In this document: positions 1 through 8,043 of the stretch, piece by piece
Numbering within the stretch: the first letter of the stretch is position 1
Layout of the letters: each line of letters begins with the position of its first letter
From: Xanthobacteraceae bacterium
GTDB lineage: Bacteria; Pseudomonadota; Alphaproteobacteria; Rhizobiales; Xanthobacteraceae
NCBI GenBank assembly: GCA_020441545.1
Contig: JAGRLZ010000210.1
Coordinates: forward strand, 1-38,485
Length of the DNA: 38,485 nt
Direction: 5' to 3'
Notes under the pieces: generated by a model
Told to the model about the DNA's origin: nothing
Seen by the model: only the letters and a program-made list of their open reading frames with translations
Databases searched by the model: none
Translations under genes and position numbers: made by a program

Positions 1-560
1 GAGATCGCCTTCTCGTTGTCGACCGTGAAATTCGGCTTCTGCTTGTAGCCGAACAGCATCGCCGTGAGATTGGTGGGGAACGAGCGCACCGTGACGTTAT
101 ACCCCTGCACCGCCTTGATGTAGCGGTTGCGCGCCACGGTGATGCGGTTCTCGGTGCCTTCGAGTTGCGACATCAGATCGCGGAACAGCGCGTCGGACTT
201 GAGCTGCGGATAGTTCTCGGTGACGACCAGCAGCCGTGACAGCGCGCCGGACAGCTCGCCCTGCGCCTGCTGGAACTTGTTGAAGGCGGCCGGATCGTTC
301 AGCGTCTCCGGCGACGCCTGGATGCTGCCGACCTTGGCGCGCGCATTGGTGACGCCGAGCAGGACGTCCTTCTCCTGCTGCGCGAAGCCCTTCACCGAGT
401 TGACCAGGTTGGGCACCAGATCGGCGCGGCGCTGATACTGGTTGACGACTTCCGACCAGCTCGACTTGACCTGCTCGTCGTTGCTCTGGATCGCGTTGTA
501 GCCGCAATTGGTCAGACTCAGGCAGGCCAGAGCCGCAAGAACCGTCAGAAACCGGCGCAT
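1..560 (-). CDS. LemA family lipoprotein (3' end cut by window edge)
   Basis: The first 186 codons or so of a LemA-type protein; the C-terminus lies beyond the left edge. The N-terminus has two arginines, a hydrophobic stretch and a cysteine at about residue 19 (LTNCGYN), which looks like a lipoprotein signal, though Asn before the Cys is not a classical lipobox residue. The rest matches the LemA fold: a long helical region beginning QSNDEQVKSSWSEVVNQYQ, then RRADLVPNLVNSVKGFAQQE, and later VTVRSFPTNLTAMLFGYK. LemA proteins are envelope-associated helical-bundle proteins of poorly defined function. The ATG at 560 is preceded by AGGAGA at good spacing, which fixes the start. It lies 163 bases downstream of the CoxL-like gene on the same strand but has no obvious functional link to it. 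Confidence 0.9.
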   Translation of the reverse strand, partial: MRRFLTVLAALACLSLTNCGYNAIQSNDEQVKSSWSEVVNQYQRRADLVPNLVNSVKGFAQQEKDVLLGVTNARAKVGSIQASPETLNDPAAFNKFQQAQGELSGALSRLLVVTENYPQLKSDALFRDLMSQLEGTENRITVARNRYIKAVQGYNVTVRSFPTNLTAMLFGYKQKPNFTVDNEKAI

Positions 561-723
561 CCATATCTCCTGTCACACGCTCGCAAACGTTCGCGATGCG
601 GGCCGGCGCGGCCGGCATCGCATTCAGGGACAGCCAACATAGCCGAAACGTGGCCGCTTGCCAGCGGGGGCCCCGCGCTCCGAGACATTCGCATGGCGCG
701 GGAGGGCGTGCCCGAGTGTCGTA

Positions 724-3051
724 TCAGCCCGCCCTCGCTCCGGCCTCCTGAATGGCCTGCCAGATCTTGGCCGGCGTCAGCGGCGTCGCCAGCGACCGGA
801 TGCCGAGGGAACCCAGCGCATCCATCACGCCGTTGGTGATGCAGGGCGGGCCGCCGATCGCGCCGGATTCGCCACAGCCCTTGGCGCCGAGCGGATTGGT
901 CCTGCACGGCGCGGAATCGTCGAGCGTCACCGCGATCGACGGCAGGTCGCTGGCGCGCGGGATGCAGTAATCCTGGAAGCTCGCGGTCAGGAGCTGGCCT
1001 TCCGGGCTATAGGCGACGCCCTCGTAGAGCGCCTGGCCGATACCTTGCGCGACGCCGCCATGCACCTGCCCCGCGACCAGCATCGGATTGACCGCGACGC
1101 CGACGTCATCCACCGTCGTATACCTGACGACGGTGGTGATGCCGGTCTCGGGGTCGATCTCGACCTCGCAGATGTGGACGCCGTTCGGCCAGCTCGGCCC
1201 GTCCACCTCGCCGGCGCTGTCGACGCTGAGCCGGGCGTCCTGCTCGACCTTCGCGATCTCGAACAGTGAGACCCGCCGATCGGTGCCGGCGATCGTGAGC
1301 CAGCCGTCGCCGTATTCGATATCCTCGACCGAGGTTTCCAGCATCTCGGCGGCCTTCTCCCGCGCCTTCGCGATCAGGTCCACGGTCGAGACGGCGACCG
1401 CGGTGCCGCCGACGAACAGCGAGCGCGAGCCGACGCTGCCGAACCCTTGCGCAAGATCGGTGTTGCCTTGCACCACATCGATCTTGTCGATGCCGATGCC
1501 GAGCGACGCCGAGATCATCTGCGCATAGCTGGTTTCGAGGCCCTGGCCCATCGCCTGGGTGCCCGAATACAGCACCACCCGGCCCTCGGCCGTCGCCGAC
1601 AGCGTCACCTTTTCGGCGTGCTGACGGCCGCCGGTCCACTCGATGTAGCTGGTGAGGCCGCGCCCATAGAGCAGACCCCTCTTCTTCGCCGCCTTCTTGC
1701 GGGCGGCAAAGCCATCCCAATCGGCAAGCCTGGCGGCGCGCTCCAGCAGGTGCGCGAACGCGCCGCTGTCGTAAACCTGCCCCGCGGCGTTGGTGTAGGG
1801 AAGCTGGTCCGGCTTGATGAAATTCACCTTGCGGATGGCGCGCGGATCGATGCCGAGCTGGCGCGCGGCCACGTCCATCAGCCGCTCGACGATGAACACC
1901 GCCTCGGGACGTCCGGCGCCGCGATAGGCGCCGACCGGCGCGGTGTGGGTCATCACCGCCTTGATCTCGAAATGCACCAGCGGCAGGTCGTAGACTCCGG
2001 TGGCGACGAACGGGCCGAGCACCAGCGGAATCAGCACGCCGGCGCCGGCGAGATAGGCGCCGGTGCCGCCGATCGACCGCACCCGGAACGCCAGCACGCG
2101 CCCCTTCGCGTTCAGCGCGAACTCGGCCTTCGAGGTCAGGTCGCGCCCGTGCGTGCCGCCGACGAATTCGTCGGTGCGGTCGCCGCGCCAGCGCACCTTG
2201 CGCTTCAGCTTCAGCGCCGCATAGGCGACGATGCCGTCTTCCGGATAAAGGCCGGTCTTCTGGCCGAAGCCGCCGCCGAGATCGCCGACACGCACCTGAA
2301 CGCTGTCCTTCGGACGCTTCAGGATCGCTTCGGCGAGAAGATCGCGGGTCGAGGTCGGCGTCTGCGACTGGATATCGACGATCAGCCGCCCGCTGGCCTT
2401 GTCGACCTCGGCGATGGTGCTGCGCGGCTCCATCGCCGCCGGCACCAGGCGCTGGCTGAGGACATCCAGCGACACCACATGCGGTGCCGAGGCAAACACC
2501 TTTTCGACCTCGGCCGCGTCGCCATAACTCGAGACGGCAGCGATATTGTCCGGCGCGCCGGACCACACCACCGGCGCACCGGGCGCGAGCGCAGCTTCGG
2601 GATCGCAGACCGCCGGCAGCTCCCGGTACGCGACCAGGATGGCCTCGCAGGCAGCTTGCGCGACAGCCGGCGAACCCGCCACCACCGCGGCGACGGCTTC
2701 ACCGGCATAGCGCACCACATCATAGGCCAGCAGCCGGCGCGGCGGCGGCGACATCGGGCTGCCGTCCGGCCGATTGAAGATCGGCAGCGTCGGGATCGTA
2801 CCGATATCGTCGGCAATCAGGTCCGCGCCGGTGAAGACGGCTTCGACCCCCGGCATCGCCCGCGCGGCCTCGACGTCGATGGATTCGATTTCCGCATGAG
2901 CGTGCGGCGAGCGCAGCAGCACCAGCCACAACGCGCCGTCGGCAGGCTTGTCGTCGATATAGCGGCCGCGCCCGGTGACGAGGCGATGATCTTCAAGGCG
3001 CTTCACCGGCTGGCCGGCGCCGAACCGCAGATTACCCGGCAGAATGTTCAT
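724..3051 (-). CDS. CoxL-like xanthine dehydrogenase family molybdopterin-binding subunit
   Basis: A 775-residue large subunit of the molybdenum hydroxylase family (xanthine dehydrogenase, aldehyde oxidase, CO dehydrogenase). It has the N-terminal a/b-hammerhead domain (about residues 20-130), then the two-part molybdopterin cytosine dinucleotide domain. GGGFGQKTGLYPED sits near residue 260, AYRGAGRPEA near 373, and GCGESGAIGG with the presumed catalytic Glu near 727. AYRGAGR is the form II signature; true CO dehydrogenases carry AYRCSFR, so CO oxidation is unlikely, and an aldehyde or N-heterocycle hydroxylation is more plausible. The frame is open upstream to 3306, but that would overlap the DapA-like gene; ATG 3051 begins the family-typical MNILPGNLRFGAGQPVKRLED. 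The usual 2Fe-2S and FAD partner subunits are not adjacent, so electron-transfer partners must be elsewhere or absent. It follows the dapA-like gene by 61 bases. Confidence 0.9.
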   Translation of the reverse strand: MNILPGNLRFGAGQPVKRLEDHRLVTGRGRYIDDKPADGALWLVLLRSPHAHAEIESIDVEAARAMPGVEAVFTGADLIADDIGTIPTLPIFNRPDGSPMSPPPRRLLAYDVVRYAGEAVAAVVAGSPAVAQAACEAILVAYRELPAVCDPEAALAPGAPVVWSGAPDNIAAVSSYGDAAEVEKVFASAPHVVSLDVLSQRLVPAAMEPRSTIAEVDKASGRLIVDIQSQTPTSTRDLLAEAILKRPKDSVQVRVGDLGGGFGQKTGLYPEDGIVAYAALKLKRKVRWRGDRTDEFVGGTHGRDLTSKAEFALNAKGRVLAFRVRSIGGTGAYLAGAGVLIPLVLGPFVATGVYDLPLVHFEIKAVMTHTAPVGAYRGAGRPEAVFIVERLMDVAARQLGIDPRAIRKVNFIKPDQLPYTNAAGQVYDSGAFAHLLERAARLADWDGFAARKKAAKKRGLLYGRGLTSYIEWTGGRQHAEKVTLSATAEGRVVLYSGTQAMGQGLETSYAQMISASLGIGIDKIDVVQGNTDLAQGFGSVGSRSLFVGGTAVAVSTVDLIAKAREKAAEMLETSVEDIEYGDGWLTIAGTDRRVSLFEIAKVEQDARLSVDSAGEVDGPSWPNGVHICEVEIDPETGITTVVRYTTVDDVGVAVNPMLVAGQVHGGVAQGIGQALYEGVAYSPEGQLLTASFQDYCIPRASDLPSIAVTLDDSAPCRTNPLGAKGCGESGAIGGPPCITNGVMDALGSLGIRSLATPLTPAKIWQAIQEAGARAG

Positions 3052-3112
3052 GGAATGCGTTCCGTTTGGTTCGACGGATGATCGTCGGGAATGTCGCCGC
3101 CGGATTATGGCT

Positions 3113-3994
3113 TCAGGGCCGGTCGATATCCCGCAGCACGGCTTCGACCGCCTTGCGCTCCTCGGACGAGAGCGCGGCCTGCGGCGCAACCGGATCGCCG
3201 ACCGCGTAACCCTGGATCGCAAGCCCGGCCTTGATGCAGGCGGCGAGATTGTATTTCGCAAAGGCTTCGTTGAGCCGCCACAGCCTGCGCTGCAGGGCCA
3301 GCGCATCGTCCCAGCGCCCCGCCTTGCAGAGATCGTACAGCGCGACGCTCTGGCGCGGCGCCACGCAAGCCGGCCCGGCCATCCAGCCCTGCCCGCCGAT
3401 CAGCATCACCGCGGCGGGGATATGCGCCGAGGCCGAGAACACCTTGAGCCTGTCGCCGCAGCGATTCATGATCGAGAGCAGCCGCCCGGTATTGGTCGAC
3501 GCATCCTTGATGTAGCCGATGCGCGGATGCTCGGCGAGGCGGCCGATCACGTCGAGCGTCAGGTCCGAGCGCTGGAATTGCGGGTTGGTGTAGATCACCA
3601 CCGGGATGTCCACCGCGTCGGCGATGGCGCGGAAATAGGCTTCGACCTGGCCTTCCTTCAGCGGGAAATACGCCTCCAGAATGGCGAGAATGCCATCGGC
3701 GCCCATCTGCTGATAGCCGCGCGCCTGCGCCACCGCGTCGGCGGTGGATGTCGAGCTGACGCCGACCACCACCGGCACCCGGCCCTGCGCGGCATCGATG
3801 GTCACGCGGGCGACGTCCGTCCGCTGCGCGCGATCGAGATAGGCGAACTCGCCGGTCGAGCCGAGCGGGGTCAGGCCATGGACGCCGGCCTCGATGAGGT
3901 CGTCGCAGAGGCGGCCGAGCACATCGGCCCGGACCTGGCCTGCGGCATCGAGCGGCGACACGAGATAAGGGAAGACACCGTGAAACTGTTCCAT
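3113..3994 (-). CDS. DapA (dihydrodipicolinate synthase) family lyase/aldolase
   Basis: A 293-residue class I (Schiff-base) aldolase of the DHDPS/N-acetylneuraminate lyase family, TIM barrel. Visible motifs are [14 protein letters not shown] (the GTTGE pyruvate-carboxylate loop), VIYTNPQF containing the catalytic Tyr, and GYIKDAS with the Schiff-base Lys near residue 161. These predict cleavage or condensation involving pyruvate or a related 2-oxo acid. The context (LysR upstream, CoxL-like gene downstream, not lysine genes) suggests a catabolic paralogue rather than the housekeeping dapA. The frame extends to 4045, but ATG 3994 ([16 protein letters not shown]) puts the first beta strand at the usual distance from the N-terminus. 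There is no strong Shine-Dalgarno sequence at either start, so the start is moderately certain. The substrate cannot be read from the sequence. Confidence 0.88.
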   Translation of the reverse strand: MEQFHGVFPYLVSPLDAAGQVRADVLGRLCDDLIEAGVHGLTPLGSTGEFAYLDRAQRTDVARVTIDAAQGRVPVVVGVSSTSTADAVAQARGYQQMGADGILAILEAYFPLKEGQVEAYFRAIADAVDIPVVIYTNPQFQRSDLTLDVIGRLAEHPRIGYIKDASTNTGRLLSIMNRCGDRLKVFSASAHIPAAVMLIGGQGWMAGPACVAPRQSVALYDLCKAGRWDDALALQRRLWRLNEAFAKYNLAACIKAGLAIQGYAVGDPVAPQAALSSEERKAVEAVLRDIDRP

Positions 3995-4079
3995 GATGGA
4001 TGTTTGAAAACATCGATGGTGCTTCGTCAAGCAGACCGGGGACATAGCGCGCCCGACGACTGAAGGCTTGACGCGCCCG

Positions 4080-4934
4080 CTAGGCGGCCGGATCGGTGGC
4101 GGCGACGTTGCGCAAGCCGTCCAGCGCCAGCCCGATCAGGGTCGCGTCGGCCTGCGAGGAACAGACCGCATAGACCGGATGGAAGAAGGTCGGCGCGCCG
4201 CTCACCGGATGCAGCCGACCGGCCGCGATATGCGGCGCCACCGCACGCTGGCGGAAATAGCCGGAGCCGCCGGCCTCCAGGATATGGTCGAGGGCCAGCG
4301 GCCCATAGCCGATGAACAGTCCCGGATTCGCCGCATCCGGAAAGCTCAGGCCGTGATGCAGGGCGAAATCCGGCCCCCAATCGACATGGACATAGCCGGG
4401 TGGCCGCGACGGCTCCGCCGCCGGGTCGGTCGACACCAGAACCAGCTTCTCCTCGCGCAGCAATTCGACACGCGCGCCGGGACGCTGCTGGGGCGCCGAC
4501 ATCACGGCGATGTCGAGCACACCGTCCGCGACCTGCCCGGTGAGCGTCTCGGCCTGCCCGACCTGGATGCGTAGCGCGATATCCGGCGCGCCCCGCCGCA
4601 TCCAGCGCAGCCACGGCGACAGCCAGGGCTGCCACAGGCTGAACTCGCTGCCGATCGCCAGCACCGCGCGGCTTCCGGCCGGCACCGCGACCTGATGCCG
4701 GGCACGCTCCCAGAGCTGGACGAACATCGGCGCGTAGCGCAGGAACTGCTCACCCGACGGCGTCAGCGTGGCGCCGTTCTTGTTGCGGAAGAACAGCGGC
4801 CGGCCCAGCCGCTCCTCGAGCGAGCGGATGCGGGCGCTGACCGTGGTCTGGCTGACATTGAGATGCTCGGCGGCGCGGACGAAGCTGCGCGTCGCCACGA
4901 TCTCGAGGAACGTGCGGGCGAGTTCGACATCCAT
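4080..4934 (-). CDS. LysR family transcriptional regulator
   Basis: A 284-residue LysR-type regulator. The winged helix-turn-helix is at residues 1-60, with the recognition region [20 protein letters not shown] and the following RLGRPLFFR wing. The C-terminal two-lobe effector domain begins near residue 90 ([20 protein letters not shown]). It is encoded 21 bases downstream of metB and 85 bases upstream of the dapA-like gene, all on the same strand, so it could be co-transcribed with either. By genomic convention it may control dapA-coxL, metB, or the dyads upstream of cysJ; nothing in the sequence decides among these. The start [18 protein letters not shown] is standard for the family. Confidence 0.92.
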   Translation of the reverse strand: MDVELARTFLEIVATRSFVRAAEHLNVSQTTVSARIRSLEERLGRPLFFRNKNGATLTPSGEQFLRYAPMFVQLWERARHQVAVPAGSRAVLAIGSEFSLWQPWLSPWLRWMRRGAPDIALRIQVGQAETLTGQVADGVLDIAVMSAPQQRPGARVELLREEKLVLVSTDPAAEPSRPPGYVHVDWGPDFALHHGLSFPDAANPGLFIGYGPLALDHILEAGGSGYFRQRAVAPHIAAGRLHPVSGAPTFFHPVYAVCSSQADATLIGLALDGLRNVAATDPAA

Positions 4935-4955
4935 CGCAGGCCGCGCTCCCCCTGA

Positions 4956-6122
4956 TTAACGAGCGCCGGGCAAGGCGGCAAAGCCCGCTTCCAGGCCGGC
5001 GATCAGATCGGCTTCAGCTTCCAGCCCGACCGACAGGCGCAACAGGGAATCGCCGATGCCGGCAATGCGACGCGCCTCGATACCCATCCTGGCATGGGTC
5101 ATCGTGGCCGGATGCGCGATCAGGCTTTCGACGCCGCCGAGCGATTCCGCCAGCGTGAACACCTCGACGCCCTCGACAAAGGCGCGCACTTCGGCAGGGC
5201 CGCCCGCAAGCTCGAAGCTCAGCATCGCGCCGGCCCCCGCCTGCTGGCCTTGCGCAACGGCATGATCCGGATGCGACGGCAGGCCGGGATAATGGACCGC
5301 CCGCACGCGCGGATGACTGTCCAGAAACCGCGCCACCGCCATGGCGTTGGCCTGCTGCCGCTCGACACGGGCGAACAGCGTCCGCACGCCCCGCAGCGTC
5401 AGGTAGGAGTCGAACGGCGCGCCGGTGACCCCGACGATGTTGACCCATTCGGCCATCGCCTCGACGTCGGCTTCGGCCGCCGCGATCACCGCGCCGCCGA
5501 CCACATCGGAATGACCGTTGAGGAACTTGGTGGTGGAATGAATGACGAAATCCGCACCCAGCGCGATCGGCCGCTGCAACGCCGGCGACAGGAAGGTGTT
5601 GTCGACCGCGACCTTCGCACCGACGGCCTTCGCCTGCGCCGCAACGGCCTTGATGTCGACCACGCGCATCAAGGGATTGCTCGGCGTCTCGATCAGCACC
5701 AGCTTCGGCGCGCGCGATAGCGCATCCGCCAGCACGGCACCGTCGCCGAAATCGACGAACGTCACCTCGATCTGGCCGAGGCGATGCCGCGCTTCGAGCA
5801 GGCGATAGGTGCCGCCGTAGCAATCGTGCGGCGCGATCACGCGGGCACCGGCGCCGGCCTGCGCCAGCACGACATCGACCGCCGCCATGCCGGAACAGAC
5901 GATCACCGCGCCGGCGCCGCCTTCCAGCTTCGCGATTGTTCCGGCCAGCATGTCGCGGGTCGGGTTCGCCGTGCGCGTATATTCATACGGCCCACCGGCT
6001 TCATAGCCCTCGAAAGCGAAAGTGCTCGACAGATAGATCGGCGGCGTCACCGCGCGAAACGGCTTGTCGCTGGCAACCCCGTTCGCCGCGGCAACGGTGT
6101 GGAGATCGCGTGGTTTCGCCAT
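4956..6122 (-). CDS. metB: cystathionine gamma-synthase (MetB-like)
   Basis: A 388-residue PLP enzyme of the Cys/Met metabolism (transsulfuration) family. From memory it closely follows E. coli MetB: TPPIYLSSTFAFEGYEAGG, YEYTRTANPTRD, VIAPHDCYGGTYRLLEA, VDNTFLSPALQRP, HSTTKFLNGHSDVVGG with the PLP lysine at about residue 198, and FTLAESLGGVESLIAHPATM near the C-terminus. MetB condenses an activated homoserine ester with cysteine to form cystathionine. Related members act as gamma-lyases or sulfhydrylases and cannot be excluded without biochemistry. It lies downstream of cysJI on the same strand, separated by 176 bases holding a palindromic repeat, and 21 bases upstream of lysR. Sharing a neighbourhood with sulfite reductase supports a role in sulfur amino acid synthesis. 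Confidence 0.88.
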   Translation of the reverse strand: MAKPRDLHTVAAANGVASDKPFRAVTPPIYLSSTFAFEGYEAGGPYEYTRTANPTRDMLAGTIAKLEGGAGAVIVCSGMAAVDVVLAQAGAGARVIAPHDCYGGTYRLLEARHRLGQIEVTFVDFGDGAVLADALSRAPKLVLIETPSNPLMRVVDIKAVAAQAKAVGAKVAVDNTFLSPALQRPIALGADFVIHSTTKFLNGHSDVVGGAVIAAAEADVEAMAEWVNIVGVTGAPFDSYLTLRGVRTLFARVERQQANAMAVARFLDSHPRVRAVHYPGLPSHPDHAVAQGQQAGAGAMLSFELAGGPAEVRAFVEGVEVFTLAESLGGVESLIAHPATMTHARMGIEARRIAGIGDSLLRLSVGLEAEADLIAGLEAGFAALPGAR

Positions 6123-6203
6123 GAGATCGGTTTCCTCGGCAGGTCAAGGACCGCCGGCGCCATCCCGTCAAGCCGGGATGCGCCGTGGCGGCGCCGCCGC
6201 AGG

Positions 6204-6292
6204 TTTAGAGCATGATCCCGAAAAGTGGAAATCGGTTCTCGGGACCATGTTCAAACAAAAAGATCAATGGCGTTTCCCCGGAGACGGAAACC
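6204..6292. repeat. palindromic intergenic repeat, family 1 copy 1
   Basis: About 89 bases between cysI and metB. It begins TTTAGAGCATGATCCCGA and contains a near-perfect stem: 6211-6221 (CATGATCCCGA) pairs with 6239-6249 (TCGGGACCATG) with one mismatch and a 17-base loop. A second hairpin follows at 6272-6277/6286-6291 (GTTTCC/GGAAAC). The order of pieces (TAGAGC, CGAA-GTGG, CGGTTC, TCAAACAA-AGAT, then hairpin) recurs at 10268 and 24622, so I treat the three as one family. It resembles the mosaic palindromic elements common between genes in Rhizobiales genomes. It may act as a processing or termination structure between the cysI and metB messages. Confidence 0.7.
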
Positions 6293-6298
6293 ACAAGC

Positions 6299-8035
6299 TC
6301 AATCGTTGAAATGGCGGCCTTCCCTGACCTCCGGCACGATGCCGGCGCGGATCACGAAATCGCCGAAACGCTCGCCCGGCTGCCGCTCGCGCGCATAGCG
6401 GCCCAGTATCTCCTCCAGCGCCTGGAGAATGGCGCCCTCGCCGACGTTCTCGAGATACATCTTGTTCAGGCGCTGGCCGTGAAAGCCGCCACCGAAGTAG
6501 AGATTGTACTTGCCGGGCGCCCGGCCGGTGAGCGCGATCTCCGCGACATAGGGCCGGGCGCAGCCGTTCGGGCATCCGGTCATCCGGATCGTAATCGGCT
6601 GGTCGGCCAGGCCATTGGCCTCCAGGATCGGCTCGATCTTCGACAGCAGCATCGGCAGGTAACGCTCGCTTTCCGCCATCGCCAAGGCGCAGGTCGGCAG
6701 CGCGACGCAGGCCATCGAATTGAGCCGCATGGCGCTGCGCGCATTGAGGTTGTCGAGTCCGTATTGCTTCAGCAGCGTCTCGATGGCCGGGCGATCCTTC
6801 GGATCGATATCGGAAATCGTCACGCTCTGGTTCGGCGTGCAGCGGAACGTGCCCTTGTGAACGCGCGCGATCTCGCGCAGGCCGTCGAGCAGCGCGCGCT
6901 CCGGCGTGTTGTTGATGCGGCCGTTCTCGACGAACAACGTGTAGTGCGCGCGGCCGTCGTCGCCTTCCACCCAACCGACCACGTCGCCATTGGTGGTGAA
7001 CGCGAACGGCTGCGCCGGCGACAGCTTCGCCCCGAGCCGGCTCTCGATCTCGGCCTTGATCCAGTCGAGGCCCTTGTCGTCGATCGTGTATTTGAAGCGC
7101 GCATGCGGACGCTCGACGCGATCGCCGAAGTCGCGCTGCACCGACATCACCGCGTCCACCGTCGGGATCAACTGCTTGACCGGAATGAAGCCGATCACGT
7201 CGGCGAGACGCGGATAGGTCTGCGGCGCCTGATCGGTGCGGCCCATGCCGCCGCCGATCGCGACGTTGAAGCCCTTCAGCTTGCCGCGCGACACGATGGC
7301 GATAAAGCCGAGATCCTGCGTATAGACGTCGATGTCGTTGCTCGGCGGAATGACGAAGCCGATCTTGAACTTGCGGGGCATGTAGGTGCGCCCGTAGAAC
7401 GGCTCCTCAGGCTCCTTGCGCTCGCCGCCTCCCGCGCCGTACCAGATTTCGTCATAGGCGCGCGTTTTCGGGATCGCATGATCGCTGGCCTTCTTCGCCA
7501 GCGCATAGACCTCGGCGTGAATCTTCGAGAGCTGCGGATTGATCGAGCACATCACGCCGCGCGAATCGTCGCCGCAGGCGGCGCGGGTATCGAGCAGCAC
7601 GTCGCGCAGGCCCTGCATCAGCGGCTGCAAATCCTCCTTCACCACATGGTGGAACTGGAAGGTCTGCCGCGTCGTCAGCCGCAGCATCTCAGCGCCATGG
7701 CGGCGGCCAAGATCGTCGAGCTTCAACCACTGTGCCGGGCTCAGCACGCCGCCCGGAATGCGCACGCGCGCCATGAAGGTGAACGCCGGCTCCAGCTTCT
7801 GGCGGCGGCGCTCGTCGCGGATGTCGCGATCGTCCTGCTGATAGATGCCGTGAAACTTCATCAGCTTGTTGTCGCTGAAGACAACGGAGCCGGTGATCGG
7901 ATCATACAGGCTCTGGCGGATGGTGCCGCGCAGGTAGTCGCTGTTCGCCTTCAGCGTTTCGTCGGGGCCGAGCTTGTCGAGCGGCTGCGAAAGATCGCGG
8001 CTGCGATCGGGCGCCGGGCGCGTCGTCGTTGTCAT
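6299..8035 (-). CDS. cysI: sulfite reductase (NADPH) hemoprotein beta-component
   Basis: A 578-residue assimilatory sulfite reductase hemoprotein, close to the usual 570. It has two sulfite/nitrite reductase ferredoxin-like half domains and siroheme/4Fe-4S domains. The cluster cysteines are visible as CVALPTC (Cys443, Cys449) and GCPNGC (Cys488, Cys492), the arrangement that ligates the 4Fe-4S cluster bridged to siroheme. It reduces sulfite to sulfide with six electrons received from CysJ. ATG 8035 follows the cysJ stop by 8 bases, so the two are transcribed as one operon in the order cysJ-cysI. The end of the gene is followed within a few bases by a palindromic repeat. Confidence 0.96.
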   Translation of the reverse strand: MTTTTRPAPDRSRDLSQPLDKLGPDETLKANSDYLRGTIRQSLYDPITGSVVFSDNKLMKFHGIYQQDDRDIRDERRRQKLEPAFTFMARVRIPGGVLSPAQWLKLDDLGRRHGAEMLRLTTRQTFQFHHVVKEDLQPLMQGLRDVLLDTRAACGDDSRGVMCSINPQLSKIHAEVYALAKKASDHAIPKTRAYDEIWYGAGGGERKEPEEPFYGRTYMPRKFKIGFVIPPSNDIDVYTQDLGFIAIVSRGKLKGFNVAIGGGMGRTDQAPQTYPRLADVIGFIPVKQLIPTVDAVMSVQRDFGDRVERPHARFKYTIDDKGLDWIKAEIESRLGAKLSPAQPFAFTTNGDVVGWVEGDDGRAHYTLFVENGRINNTPERALLDGLREIARVHKGTFRCTPNQSVTISDIDPKDRPAIETLLKQYGLDNLNARSAMRLNSMACVALPTCALAMAESERYLPMLLSKIEPILEANGLADQPITIRMTGCPNGCARPYVAEIALTGRAPGKYNLYFGGGFHGQRLNKMYLENVGEGAILQALEEILGRYARERQPGERFGDFVIRAGIVPEVREGRHFND

Positions 8036-8043
8036 TGCAGTCC

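Noticed and set aside
724-3051. Aerobic CO dehydrogenase large subunit
   Set aside because: The active-site segment is AYRGAGR, not AYRCSFR, and coxM/coxS are absent.
3113-3994. Housekeeping dapA for lysine synthesis
   Set aside because: Family residues fit, but the neighbours are catabolic and sulfur genes; specificity cannot be claimed.
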